Source of the DNA: Siphonodentalium dalli
Taxonomy: Eukaryota > Mollusca > Scaphopoda > Gadilida > Siphonodentaliidae
Reading direction: 5' to 3'
Assembly (NCBI GenBank): GCA_032622095.1
Contig: CP136061.1
Location: 171,125,107 to 171,189,106 of the forward strand
DNA length: 64,000 nt
A program made the translations under genes and the position numbers. Below the pieces are notes generated by a model, which saw only the letters and a program-made list of their open reading frames with translations, was not told where the DNA came from and made no database searches. Every line of letters begins with the position of its first letter. Positions within the stretch are counted from its first letter, which is position 1. Below, one piece after another: positions 24,301 through 34,186 of the stretch.

Positions 24301-27300
24301 ACTGCCCACGGGCTTCAGAACTTGTGTCCGCGCTTTCCCTGAGGAGTTACCGCCCATAGTTGGCAAACCTCTATTTGATTGTACTCTGTTGTCCTCTTGT
24401 ATCATTCCAGATAACTGCATGTGGTTTTCATAGTCGTGTTGACCGTTGTCAGTTTAGTCAGAGAAGGAAATTTTGACAGGGTCGGACATATATTTTGACA
24501 CTGGGGTGGGGGGCAAATTGTTTGCAAAATAAAATTTTGATTGACATTCATATATTTAAGTTTATGTATTTCCCGAACGAAAACAAACTCATACCGGAAA
24601 GGATTTTTGAAATCCGAGAAGAAATGCAAGAGTTACGGGCCCTCAAAGTTTGCAATTTGGGCCCATGTGCTTGATAACACATCTCCTCCGAAGATGTCGA
24701 AGTTTGGATGTCAGCTGATACGCCAACGTGTGCGGACGGAAGAGGGCACGCGGTGGGCCAAATTTTGCCAGTGTCGGTTCATTATTGTGGGTCTGGGGAG
24801 GGGTGGTCCGTGGTACCAATTTTTAATTCTTCTCGGAATCAGATGAAACTTGGAATATAACATCTGCAACATCAGCCGATCTAGAAACTGGACGAATTTC
24901 GAAAATCCATCGAAAACTAAAAGAATCGCGGGCCCTCAAACTTTGCAATTTTGGGCCCATGTGCTTGATAACACATCTCCTCCGAAGATATCGAACATAG
25001 GATGTCATCTGATACGAAAATGCGTACGGACTGGAGACGGCACGTGGTGGGCCAAATGTTGCCAGTGTCGGTTCATTATTGTGGGTCTGGGGAGGGGTGG
25101 TCCGTGGTGCCGAATTTTAATTCTTCTCGGAATCAGATGAAACTTGGAATATAATATCTGCAACATCAGCCGATCTCGAAGCTGAACACAGATCGTAAAT
25201 ACGTTGGAAAATGGCGGAGATTTTGGCCGTACAAGTTTGAATTTGGGCCCATATGCTTTCAAATAATCAAAGTGTTATCCGTATCCAAATCAGATGAAAT
25301 TTATACTATGCAATCTATGTCAGCCGCAAATCACAAAACTGGAAACAACTTTAAAATCCGTTGGAAACTGACGAAGTTACGGGGCCTCAAACTTAGCAGT
25401 TTGTGCCAGGGGTTGATGTTTTCCCAATCCCGTCACCCAATTTCGAGGCAGGGGTGGGGTCACGTCCAAACACTTGAGATCAACCTACACATATTAGGAC
25501 AACATATAATCACCATACTTCATATTTTCCGTCCATAAACTGCGATTCTTTCCACTCATGATTGATCCTATTATTATACTTCCATGGTGTAACCAAGGAA
25601 GTATATTGTTTTTCTACTGCGGCCGTTTTCTGTTTAATTGGAAATACTCAGAAACTAATGGGAGGAGGACCGCGAAATCTCTAGCGAATGAAGGCATCTA
25701 AGGTCTACTAAAAATAATGGTATCCGGATGTTGGTCCAATATCTTTTAACAGAGTTATGGCCCTTTTTCGATTATTTTTCATTATTATTATTATTATTAT
25801 TATACTACAGTATTTTTCAACGCCCAAATCTCGGAATGTATTAGTACTAGAAAACTCAAGTTTGGTAAGTATGTTGGGGTAAATGAGTTCTATGCCTTTG
25901 GCTCATAACGGATATTGTCCGCATTTACCCCGTGGAGTTATCTCCCTTTATATGAAAAAATGTCATTTTATTATCTCGGAAATTATAAGGAGCAGAGCAT
26001 CGAAAATTGGACTGTATACACATCTCGATATGCCCTACTGCCCACGGGCTTCAGAACTTGTGTCCGCGCTTTCCCTGAGGAGTTACCGCCCATAGTTGGC
26101 AAACCTCTATTTGATTGTACTCTGTTGTCCTCTTGTATCATTCCAGATAACTGCATGTGGTTTTCATAGTCGTGTTGACCGTTGTCAGTTTAGTCAGAGA
26201 AGGAAATTTTGACAGGGTCGGACATATATTTTGACACTGGGGTGGGGGGCAAATTGTTTGCAAAATAAAATTTTGATTGACATTCATATATTTAAGTTTA
26301 TGTATTTCCCGAACGAAAACAAACTCATACCGGAAAGGATTTTTGAAATCCGAGAAGAAATGCAAGAGTTACGGGCCCTCAAAGTTTGCAATTTGGGCCC
26401 ATGTGCTTGATAACACATCTCCTCCGAAGATGTCGAAGTTTGGATGTCAGCTGATACGCCAACGTGTGCGGACGGAAGAGGGCACGCGGTGGGCCAAATT
26501 TTGCCAGTGTCGGTTCATTATTGTGGGTCTGGGGAGGGGTGGTCCGTGGTACCAATTTTTAATTCTTCTCGGAATCAGATGAAACTTGGAATATAACATC
26601 TGCAACATCAGCCGATCTAGAAACTGGACGAATTTCGAAAATCCATCGAAAACTAAAAGAATCGCGGGCCCTCAAACTTTGCAATTTTGGGCCCATGTGC
26701 TTGATAACACATCTCCTCCGAAGATATCGAACATAGGATGTCATCTGATACGAAAATGCGTACGGACTGGAGACGGCACGTGGTGGGCCAAATGTTGCCA
26801 GTGTCGGTTCATTATTGTGGGTCTGGGGAGGGGTGGTCCGTGGTGCCGAATTTTAATTCTTCTCGGAATCAGATGAAACTTGGAATATAATATCTGCAAC
26901 ATCAGCCGATCTCGAAGCTGAACACAGATCGTAAATACGTTGGAAAATGGCGGAGATTTTGGCCGTACAAGTTTGAATTTGGGCCCATATGCTTTCAAAT
27001 AATCAAAGTGTTATCCGTATCCAAATCAGATGAAATTTATACTATGCAATCTATGTCAGCCGCAAATCACAAAACTGGAAACAACTTTAAAATCCGTTGG
27101 AAACTGACGAAGTTACGGGGCCTCAAACTTAGCAGTTTGTGCCAGGGGTTGATGTTTTCCCAATCCCGTCACCCAATTTCGAGGCAGGGGTGGGGTCACG
27201 TCCAAACACTTGAGATCAACCTACACATATTAGGACAACATATAATCACCATACTTCATATTTTCCGTCCATAAACTGCGATTCTTTCCACTCATGATTG

Positions 27301-28167
27301 ATCCTATTATTATACTTCCATGGTGTAACCAAGGAAGTATATTGTTTTTCTACTGCGGCCGTTTTCTGTTTAATTGGAAATACTCAGAAACTAATGGGAG
27401 GAGGACCGCGAAATCTCTAGCGAATGAAGGCATCTAAGGTCTACTAAAAATAATGGTATCCGGATGTTGGTCCAATATCTTTTAACAGAGTTATGGCCCT
27501 TTTTCGATTATTTTTCATTATTATTATTATTATTATTATACTACAGTATTTTTCAACGCCCAAATCTCGGAATGTATTAGTACTAGAAAACTCAAGTTTG
27601 GTAAGTATGTTGGGGTAAATGAGTTCTATGCCTTTGGCTCATAACGGATATTGTCCGCATTTACCCCGTGGAGTTATCTCCCTTTATATGAAAAAATGTC
27701 ATTTTATTATCTCGGAAATTATAAGGAGCAGAGCATCGAAAATTGGACTGTATACACATCTCGATATGCCCTACTGCCCACGGGCTTCAGAACTTGTGTC
27801 CGCGCTTTCCCTGAGGAGTTACCGCCCATAGTTGGCAAACCTCTATTTGATTGTACTCTGTTGTCCTCTTGTATCATTCCAGATAACTGCATGTGGTTTT
27901 CATAGTCGTGTTGACCGTTGTCAGTTTAGTCAGAGAAGGAAATTTTGACAGGGTCGGACATATATTTTGACACTGGGGTGGGGGGCAAATTGTTTGCAAA
28001 ATAAAATTTTGATTGACATTCATATATTTAAGTTTATGTATTTCCCGAACGAAAACAAACTCATACCGGAAAGGATTTTTGAAATCCGAGAAGAAATGCA
28101 AGAGTTACGGGCCCTCAAAGTTTGCAATTTGGGCCCATGTGCTTGATAACACATCTCCTCCGAAGAT

Positions 28168-28967
28168 TCAGATTATGCTACACGCGAAACGGAGATGACT
28201 TTTGGGAAATCCAGAGTCCAAAACGGATCAAAATCGACCTGTCCCAGAAAAGTCGTTCATTTTGTTTTCACTTTTTGAAAAAGGCTCCAATATTTCAACC
28301 AAAACTTTTGGACTTAGAACATTATTTTTTTCTCAGTCAAATGAAAAGAGCTCTTCAAAATAATTCCGCTTATATATATAATATATATTATCTATATATA
28401 CGCCAAAAATTTGTCACTCCCCTCTCTCCTTCCTCCGGCTACCCCATCCTCCGTGGGATGGAACCTACCTCCGATTCGAATACACCCGTCTTGCCGCGGG
28501 CCAGTCTCATTCCTCTACCAGAGAACTGATAGAACGCCCGTCGAATTCCAACAATCATTTCCAGAGTGCTATATTGGTATGAGTTCATATCGGAGCCGTT
28601 ATAAAGCAAATAACTTGGATTTTAATATAAACCCACCTATTCGTAAATTGTGTAGCCCATGGTGTGTGGTAAATTATCATTTTATCGTGTATAGTGTGTC
28701 ATGAGCTATCTGCGTGCGTGCATTTCACTTTTGTATTTTCTTTCGCATCTTCAACGCACTGCATATCATATACAACCAAACAAAATACAAACATTACATT
28801 AATTTGATCACACAAGACTTCGTTATATGGTGTATATTTCTACTAACGTAATGACGACGTATAGCCAATTATTCCATTTGCGATAACAACGATAAACACA
28901 TAGAAACATGCAAACATCATCAGTTTCGTAAGATCAATTTGTATATTGTTTATATTCTAGTTATTTA
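28168..28967. other. Right flank of array 2 and gene-free spacer
   Basis: 28171-28276 resembles the right flank of array 1 (10048-10157). An AT-rich dinucleotide stretch (TATATA-type) lies at about 28370-28401. A 135-codon frame at 28122-28529 straddles the array border and has no recognisable domain, so I do not call it a gene. Around 28471-28536 the minus strand weakly resembles a tRNA. Confidence 0.6.
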
Positions 28968-29069
28968 TCGAATATAAAAAGCATCTTTACATTATCTTTA
29001 GTTTGGTATTATTCGTATTTGATGATTAAAATACACCAAAACATGTTAAAAATAAAAAATAAAAAAAGA

Positions 29070-29149
29070 TAATTTGACGGGATTCGAACTCACGTCGCAA
29101 TAAAACACAAACTGAATGTTTGACGCTCTCTCCACTCGGCTACGCACTG
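29070..29149 (-). pseudogene. tRNA-like sequence (Leu/Ser-type), copy 1, probably a pseudogene or SINE head
   Basis: On the minus strand TAGCCGAGTGG fits the pol III A box (tRNA positions 8-19) and GTTCGAATCCC fits the B box and T loop, at tRNA-like spacing for a total of about 80 nt. A possible anticodon loop TTCAGTT gives CAG (Leu). The acceptor arms (CAGTGCG and CAAATTA) do not pair, and the T stem has a mismatch and wobble pairs. It is therefore unlikely to be a working tRNA. The internal promoter boxes look intact. Confidence 0.55.
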
Positions 29150-29340
29150 CGCTGTTAATTTATAAGAAAATATATTAGTATTAAATATGTAGGCATATAA
29201 CTGTGTATATTTAAACTTTATATCCAAACTGATTGAAATCGAATATAAAAAGCATCTTTACATTATCTTTAGTTTGGTATTATTCGTATTTGATGATTAA
29301 AATACACCAAAACATGTTAAAAATAAAAAATAAAAAAAGA

Positions 29341-29421
29341 TAATTTGACGGGATTCGAACTCACGTCGCAATAAAAACACAAACTGAAGGTTTGACGCTC
29401 TGACCACTCGACTACGCACTG
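29341..29421 (-). pseudogene. tRNA-like sequence, copy 2 of the duplication
   Basis: Same structure as the copy at 29070-29149. The A box is TAGTCGAGTGG followed by TCAGAGCG, a more canonical D loop than copy 1, and the B box GTTCGAATCCC is unchanged. The acceptor stem is again unpaired. It shares ancestry with copy 1 through the 271-bp duplication. Confidence 0.55.
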
Positions 29422-29511
29422 CGCTATTAATTTATAAGAAAATATATTAGTATTAAATATATAGGCATATAACTGTGTATATTTAAACTTTATATCCAAA
29501 CTGATTGAAAT

Positions 29512-30082
29512 GCGTGACTATATATATATACCCCTTTCCGCTATACGGGGAACAGGAAAATGCACCTATTCTTCCCACCAAATCCAAAAGGGCTAATTAA
29601 AGAGCAAGGTAATGTCGTAGCAGGTACATTTGGATATTCTATTCACGCCCCCCCCCCAAATCTTGACCGCTATACTTCAAATTCAAACATCGAGAATTTT
29701 TTTTTTGACGAGTACATCTGATAGCTAGTGTTCACGCGCATCTAGAGCGCAATTTTCTAATTTTCAGATGGAACGGAACGGTTTACTCGTGACAACGCTA
29801 TATATCATAAATATGTATACTTCTGTAGTCTATCACTAGCCGATTTTTAGCCCCAAATCCAAACGGGCCGATGTAGGAGCGAGTTTAATGCGGTGGTACA
29901 TAAGCCGGTATACTGTAGGTATGACTCTAAAATTTGACCTCTCTAATATAAACGCAACCTGCTCAAGGGAGTGTTTGTGTCGGGTGGGTTCAGATTTGGA
30001 AAATTCCACCGAAGATCAAATGGGCAAAATTACTCCGAAAATCATATATTGAGATAAAAACTTTTCGATGAGTGGATGTGAT
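29512..30082. other. Gene-free spacer before the gap
   Basis: It contains a short TA dinucleotide run (about 29519-29531), a poly-C run near 29648 and a poly-T run near 29698. No gene, RNA or repeat unit is recognisable. Confidence 0.5.
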
Positions 30083-30182
30083 NNNNNNNNNNNNNNNNNN
30101 NNNNNNNNNNNNNNNNNNNNNNNNNNNNNNNNNNNNNNNNNNNNNNNNNNNNNNNNNNNNNNNNNNNNNNNNNNNNNNNNNN
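30083..30182. other. Assembly gap of 100 N
   Basis: Exactly 100 undetermined bases, the conventional placeholder for a gap of unknown length. The left boundary of the minisatellite array lies in it, so the true array length is unknown. Confidence 0.98.
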
Positions 30183-30751
30183 GGTGAAAATGGGGTATGG
30201 ACCATTTTCGAGAACGGTAAGGATTTCGACCGATTTGACGGCATGGGTGGGTGGCCCGCCCCAAATACCACCTAGAAACACCCCGACCCCCCACCCATCA
30301 CCCCCGGGGGTGCCACCCCGAGGGGGTGAAAATGGGGTATGGACCATTTTCGAGAATGGTAAGGATTTCGACCGATTTGACGGCATGGGTGGGTGGCCCG
30401 CCCCAAATACTACCTAAAACACCCCGACCCCCACCCATCACCCCCGGGGGGTGCCATCCCGAGGGGGTGAAAATGGTGTATGGAACATGTTCGAGAACGG
30501 TAAGGATTTCGACCGATTTGACGGCATGGGTGGGTGGCCCGCCCCAAATACTACCTAGAAACACCCCGACCCCCCACCCATCACCCCCGGGGGTGCCACC
30601 CAGAAGGGGTGAAAATGGGGTATGGACCATTTTCGAGAACGGTAAGGATTTCGACCGATCTGACGGCATGGGTGGGTGGCCCGCCCCAAATACTACCTAG
30701 AAACACCCCGACCCCCCACCCATCACCCCCGAGGTGTGCCACCCCGAGGGG

Positions 30752-31880
30752 GTGAAAATGGGGTGTAGACCATTTTCGAGAACGGTAAGTATTTCGACCG
30801 ATTTGACGGCATGGGTGGTGGCCCGCCCCAAATACCACCTAGAAACACCCCGACCCCCACCCATCACCCCCGGGGGTGCCACCCCGAGGGGGTGAAAATG
30901 GGGTATGGACAATTTTCGAGAACGGTAGAGATTTCGACCGATTTGACGACATGGGTGGGTGGCCCGCCCCAAATACCACTTAGAAACACCCCGACCCCCC
31001 ACCCATCTCTCCCGGGGGTGCCACCCCGAGGGGGTGAAAATGTGGTATGGATCATTTTCGAGAACGGTAAGGATTTCGACCGATTTGACGGCATGGGTGG
31101 GTGTCCCGCCCCAAATACTACCTAGAAACACCCCGACCCCCTACCCATCAACCCCGGGGGTGCCACCCCGATGGGGTGAAAATGGGGTATGGACCATTTT
31201 CGAGAACGGTAGAGATTTCGACCGATTTGACGGCATGGGTGGGTGGCCCGCCCCAAATACCACCTAGAAACACCCCGACCCCCCACCCATCACCCCCGGG
31301 GTGTGCCACCCCGAGGGGGTGAAAATGGGGTATGGACCATTTTCGAGAACGGTAAGGATTTCGACCGATTTGACGGCATGGGTGGGTGGCCCGCCCCAAA
31401 TACTACATAGAAACACCCCGACCCCCACCCCGGGGGGTGCCACCACGAGGGGGTGAAAATGGGGTATGGACCATTTTCGAGAACGGTAAGTATTTCGACC
31501 GATTTGACGGCATGGGTGGTGGCCCGCCCCAAATACCACCTAGAAACACCCCGACCCCACCCATCACCCCCCGGGGGGTGCCACCCCGAGGGGGTGAAAA
31601 TGGGGTATGGACCATTTTCGAGAACGGTAGAGATATCGACCGATTTGACGACATGGGTGGGTGGCCCGCCCCAAATACCACTTAGAAACACCCCGACCCC
31701 CCACCCATCTCCCCCGGGGGTGCCACCCCGAGGGGGGTGAAAATGTGGTATGGACCATTTTCGAGAACGGTAAGGATTTAGACCGATTTGACGGCATGGG
31801 TGGGGTGTCCCGCCCCAAATACTACCTAGAAACACCCCGACCCCCTACCCATCACCCCCGGGGGTGCCACCCCGATGGGG
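30752..31880 (+). repeat. Five-unit higher-order repeat of about 703 bp in array 3
   Basis: Private variants repeat at a 703-704-bp distance: GGTAAGTATTTCGAC near 30784 and 31487, GACGACATGGGTGGG near 30945 and 31648, a CCATCTC change near 31003 and 31706, GGTGTCCCGCCCC near 31101 and 31804, and CCCCGATGGGGTG near 31167 and 31870. Five consecutive units were therefore duplicated as a block. Confidence 0.85.
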
Positions 31881-32229
31881 TGAAAATGGGGTATGGACCA
31901 TTTTCGAGAACGGTAAGGATTTCGACCGATTTGACGGCATGGGTGGGTGGCCCGCCCCAAATACCACCTAGAAACACCCCGACCCCCCACCCATCACCCC
32001 CGGGGGGTGCCACCCCGAGGGGGTGAAAATGGGGTATGGACCATTTTCGAGAACGGTAAGGATTTCGACCGATTTGACGGCATGGGTGGGTGGCCCGCCC
32101 CAAATACTACATAGAAACACCCCGACCCCCCACCCATCACCCCGGGGGGGTGCCACCCCGAGGGGGTGAAAATGGGGTATGGACCATTTTCGAGAACGGT
32201 AAGGATTTCGACCGATTTGACGGCATGGG

Positions 32230-33890
32230 TGGGTGGCCCGTTCCGAATACCACCAAGAAACACCCCGACCCCCCACCCATCACCCCCCGGGGGTGCCACC
32301 CCGAGGGGGTGAAAATGGGGTATGGACCATTTTCGAGAACGGTAAGGATTTCGACCGATTTGACGGCATGGGTGGGTGGCCCGCCCCAAATGCTACCTAG
32401 AAACACCCCGACCTCCCACCCATCACCCCCGGGGGGTGCCACCCCGAGAGGGTGAAAATGGGGTATGGACTATTTTCGAGAACTGTAAGGATTTTGACCG
32501 ATTTGACGGCATGGGTGGGTGGCCCGCCCCAAATACCACCTAGAAACACCCCGACCCCCCACCCATCACCCCGGGGGGTGCCACCCCGAGGGGGTGAAAA
32601 TGGTTTATGGACCATTTTCGAGAACGGTAAGGATTTCGACCGATTTGACGGCATGGGTGGGTGGCCCGCCCGAAATACTACATAGAAACACCCCGACCCC
32701 CACCCATCACCCCCCGGGGGTACAACTCCGAGGGGGTGAAAATGGTGTATGGACCATTTTCGAGAACGGTAAGGATTTCGACCGATTTGACGGCATGGGT
32801 GGGTGGCCCGCCCCAAATACTACCTAGAAACACCCCGACCCCCCCCCCCACCCATCACCCCCGGGGGTGCCACACCGAGGGGGTGAATATGGGGTATGGA
32901 CCATTTTCGAGAACGGTAAGGATTTCGACCGATTTGACGGCATGGTGGGTGGCCCGCCCCAAATACCACATAGAAACACCCGACCCCCCACCCATCACCC
33001 CCGGGGGGTGCCACCCGAGGGGTCAAAATGGGGTATGGACCATTTTCGAGAACGGTAAGGATTTCGACCGATTTGACGGCATGGGTGGGTGGCCCGTTCC
33101 AAATACCACCAAGAAACACCCCGACCCCCCACCCATCACCCCGGGGGGTGCCATCCCGAGGGGGTGAAAATGGGGTATGGACCATTTTCGAGAACGGTAA
33201 GGATTTCGACCGATTTGACGGCATGGGTGTTTGGCCCGCCCCAAATGCTACCTAGAAACACCCCGACCTCCCACCCATCACCCCCGGGGGGTGCCACCCC
33301 GAGAGGGTTAAAATGGGGTATGGACCATTTTCGAGAACGGTAAGGATTTCGACCGATTTGTCGGCATGGGTGGGTGGCCCGCCCCAAATACCACCTAGAA
33401 ACACCCCGACCCCCCACCCATCACCCCCGGGGGGTGCCACCCCGAGGGGGTGAAAATGCGGAATGGACCATTTTCGAGAACGGTAAGGATTTCGACCGAT
33501 TTGACGGCATGTGTGGGTGGCCCGCCCGAAATACTACATAGAAACACCCCGACCCCCCACCCATCACCCCCCGGGGGTACAACTCCGAGGGGGTAAAAAT
33601 GGTGTATGGACCATTTTCGAGAACGGTAAGGATTTCGACCGATTTGACGGCATGGGTGGGTGGCCCGCCTCAAATACTACCTAGAAACACACCGACCCCA
33701 CACCCATCACCCCCGGTGTGCCACACCGAGGGGGTGAATATGGGGTATGGACCATTTTCGAGTACGGTAAGGATTTCGACCGATTTGACGGCATGGGTGG
33801 GTGGCCCGCCCCAAATACCACCTAGAAACACCACAACCCCCACCCATCAACCCCGGGGGGTGCCACCCGAGGGGTGAAAATGGGGTATGG
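32230..33890 (+). repeat. Six-unit higher-order repeat of about 855 bp in array 3
   Basis: Variants recur about 851-857 bp apart: CCCGTTCC near 32238 and 33095, TGCTACCTAGAAACA near 32390 and 33246, TACTACATAG near 32676 and 33533, GGTACAACTCCGAG near 32718 and 33574, and CCACACCGAGGGGGTGAATA near 32870 and 33721. A six-unit block has been duplicated, independently of the five-unit block upstream. Confidence 0.8.
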
Positions 33891-34150
33891 ACCATTTTTG
33901 AGAACGGTAAGGATTTCGACCGATTTGACGGCATGGGTGGGTGGCCCGCCCCAAATACTACCTAGAAACACCCCGACCGCCCACCCATCACCCCGGGGGT
34001 GCCACCCCGAGGGGGTGAAAATGGGCTATGGACCATTTTCGAGAACGGTAAGGATTTCGACCGATTTGACGGCATGGGTGGGTGGCCCGCCCCAAATACC
34101 ACCTAGAAACACCTCGACCCCCACCCATCACCCCGGGGGTGCCACCCCGA

Positions 34151-34186
34151 GGGGGTGAAAATGGTCCATACCCCATTTTCACCCCC
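34151..34186. repeat. Inversion junction of array 3 (palindrome with 8-nt spacer)
   Basis: GGGGGTGAAAATGG (34151-34164), spacer TCCATACC (34165-34172), then CCATTTTCACCCCC (34173-34186). From this point the same minisatellite continues in reverse complement. The units on the two sides carry different private variants, so the right arm is not a mirror copy of the left. Confidence 0.95.

Larger units (their letters stand above)
13623..28167. repeat. Array 2: 1,736-bp tandem satellite, about 8.4 copies
   Basis: The anchor TACTACAGTATTTTTC at 13651 recurs at 15387 and onward about every 1,736 bp (one interval of 1,735 and one of 1,737) until the array stops inside the ninth copy at 28167, after CTCCTCCGAAGAT. 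Copies are almost identical. Noted differences are C/T at 14629 and equivalents, C/A at 14845 and equivalents, a 1-base deletion near 18672 and a 1-base insertion near 19206. Each unit runs (ATT)n, a 105-nt-spaced cassette, a spacer, two full and one partial 294-bp subrepeats, the TTTCGAGGCA module, the TTATACTTCC/GGAAGTATA inverted motif, and a second 105-nt-spaced cassette. Open frames of 61-101 codons recur in every copy; several share a segment only because of the 294-bp subrepeat. Non-coding satellite. Confidence 0.97.
28969..29511. repeat. 271-bp direct tandem duplication containing tRNA-like sequences
   Basis: The sequence from CGAATATAAAAAGCATC at 28969 recurs at 29240, and the second copy ends at 29511. 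The copies differ by a few substitutions and one inserted A (second copy 1 bp longer). Each includes an A-rich stretch next to a tRNA-like block on the minus strand. This arrangement could be a duplicated tRNA-derived SINE or tRNA pseudogene. Confidence 0.93.
30183..34164 (+). repeat. Array 3, forward arm: GC-rich minisatellite of about 142 bp, about 28 units
   Basis: The start GGTGAAAATGGGGTATGG recurs about every 142 bp (range about 135-147) from 30183 to 34157. Each unit runs GGTATGGACCATTTTCGAG, GGTAAGGATTTCGACCGATT, GGCATGGGTGGGTGGCC, CCTAGAAACACCCCGACC and a C-rich end with CCCCGGGGG and GGTGCCACCCCGAGG. Length variation sits mainly in the C and G runs. Open frames of up to 149 codons run through this arm only because the unit has few stops and 142 is not divisible by three, so the repeats are read in rotating frames; they are not genes. 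Confidence 0.96.

Noticed and set aside
14125-27274. Recurring 101- and 96-codon frames in array 2 that share a C-terminal segment
   Set aside because: The shared segment is the translation of the 294-bp subrepeat, not a protein domain. The frames are short and isolated.
440-30260. Exact 12-base match GGCATGGGTGGG between array 1 (near 444) and the array 3 unit (near 30240), suggesting that array 3 belongs to the same family
   Set aside because: The word is short and G-rich, and the flanking sequences do not align further with the clarity seen between arrays 1 and 2.
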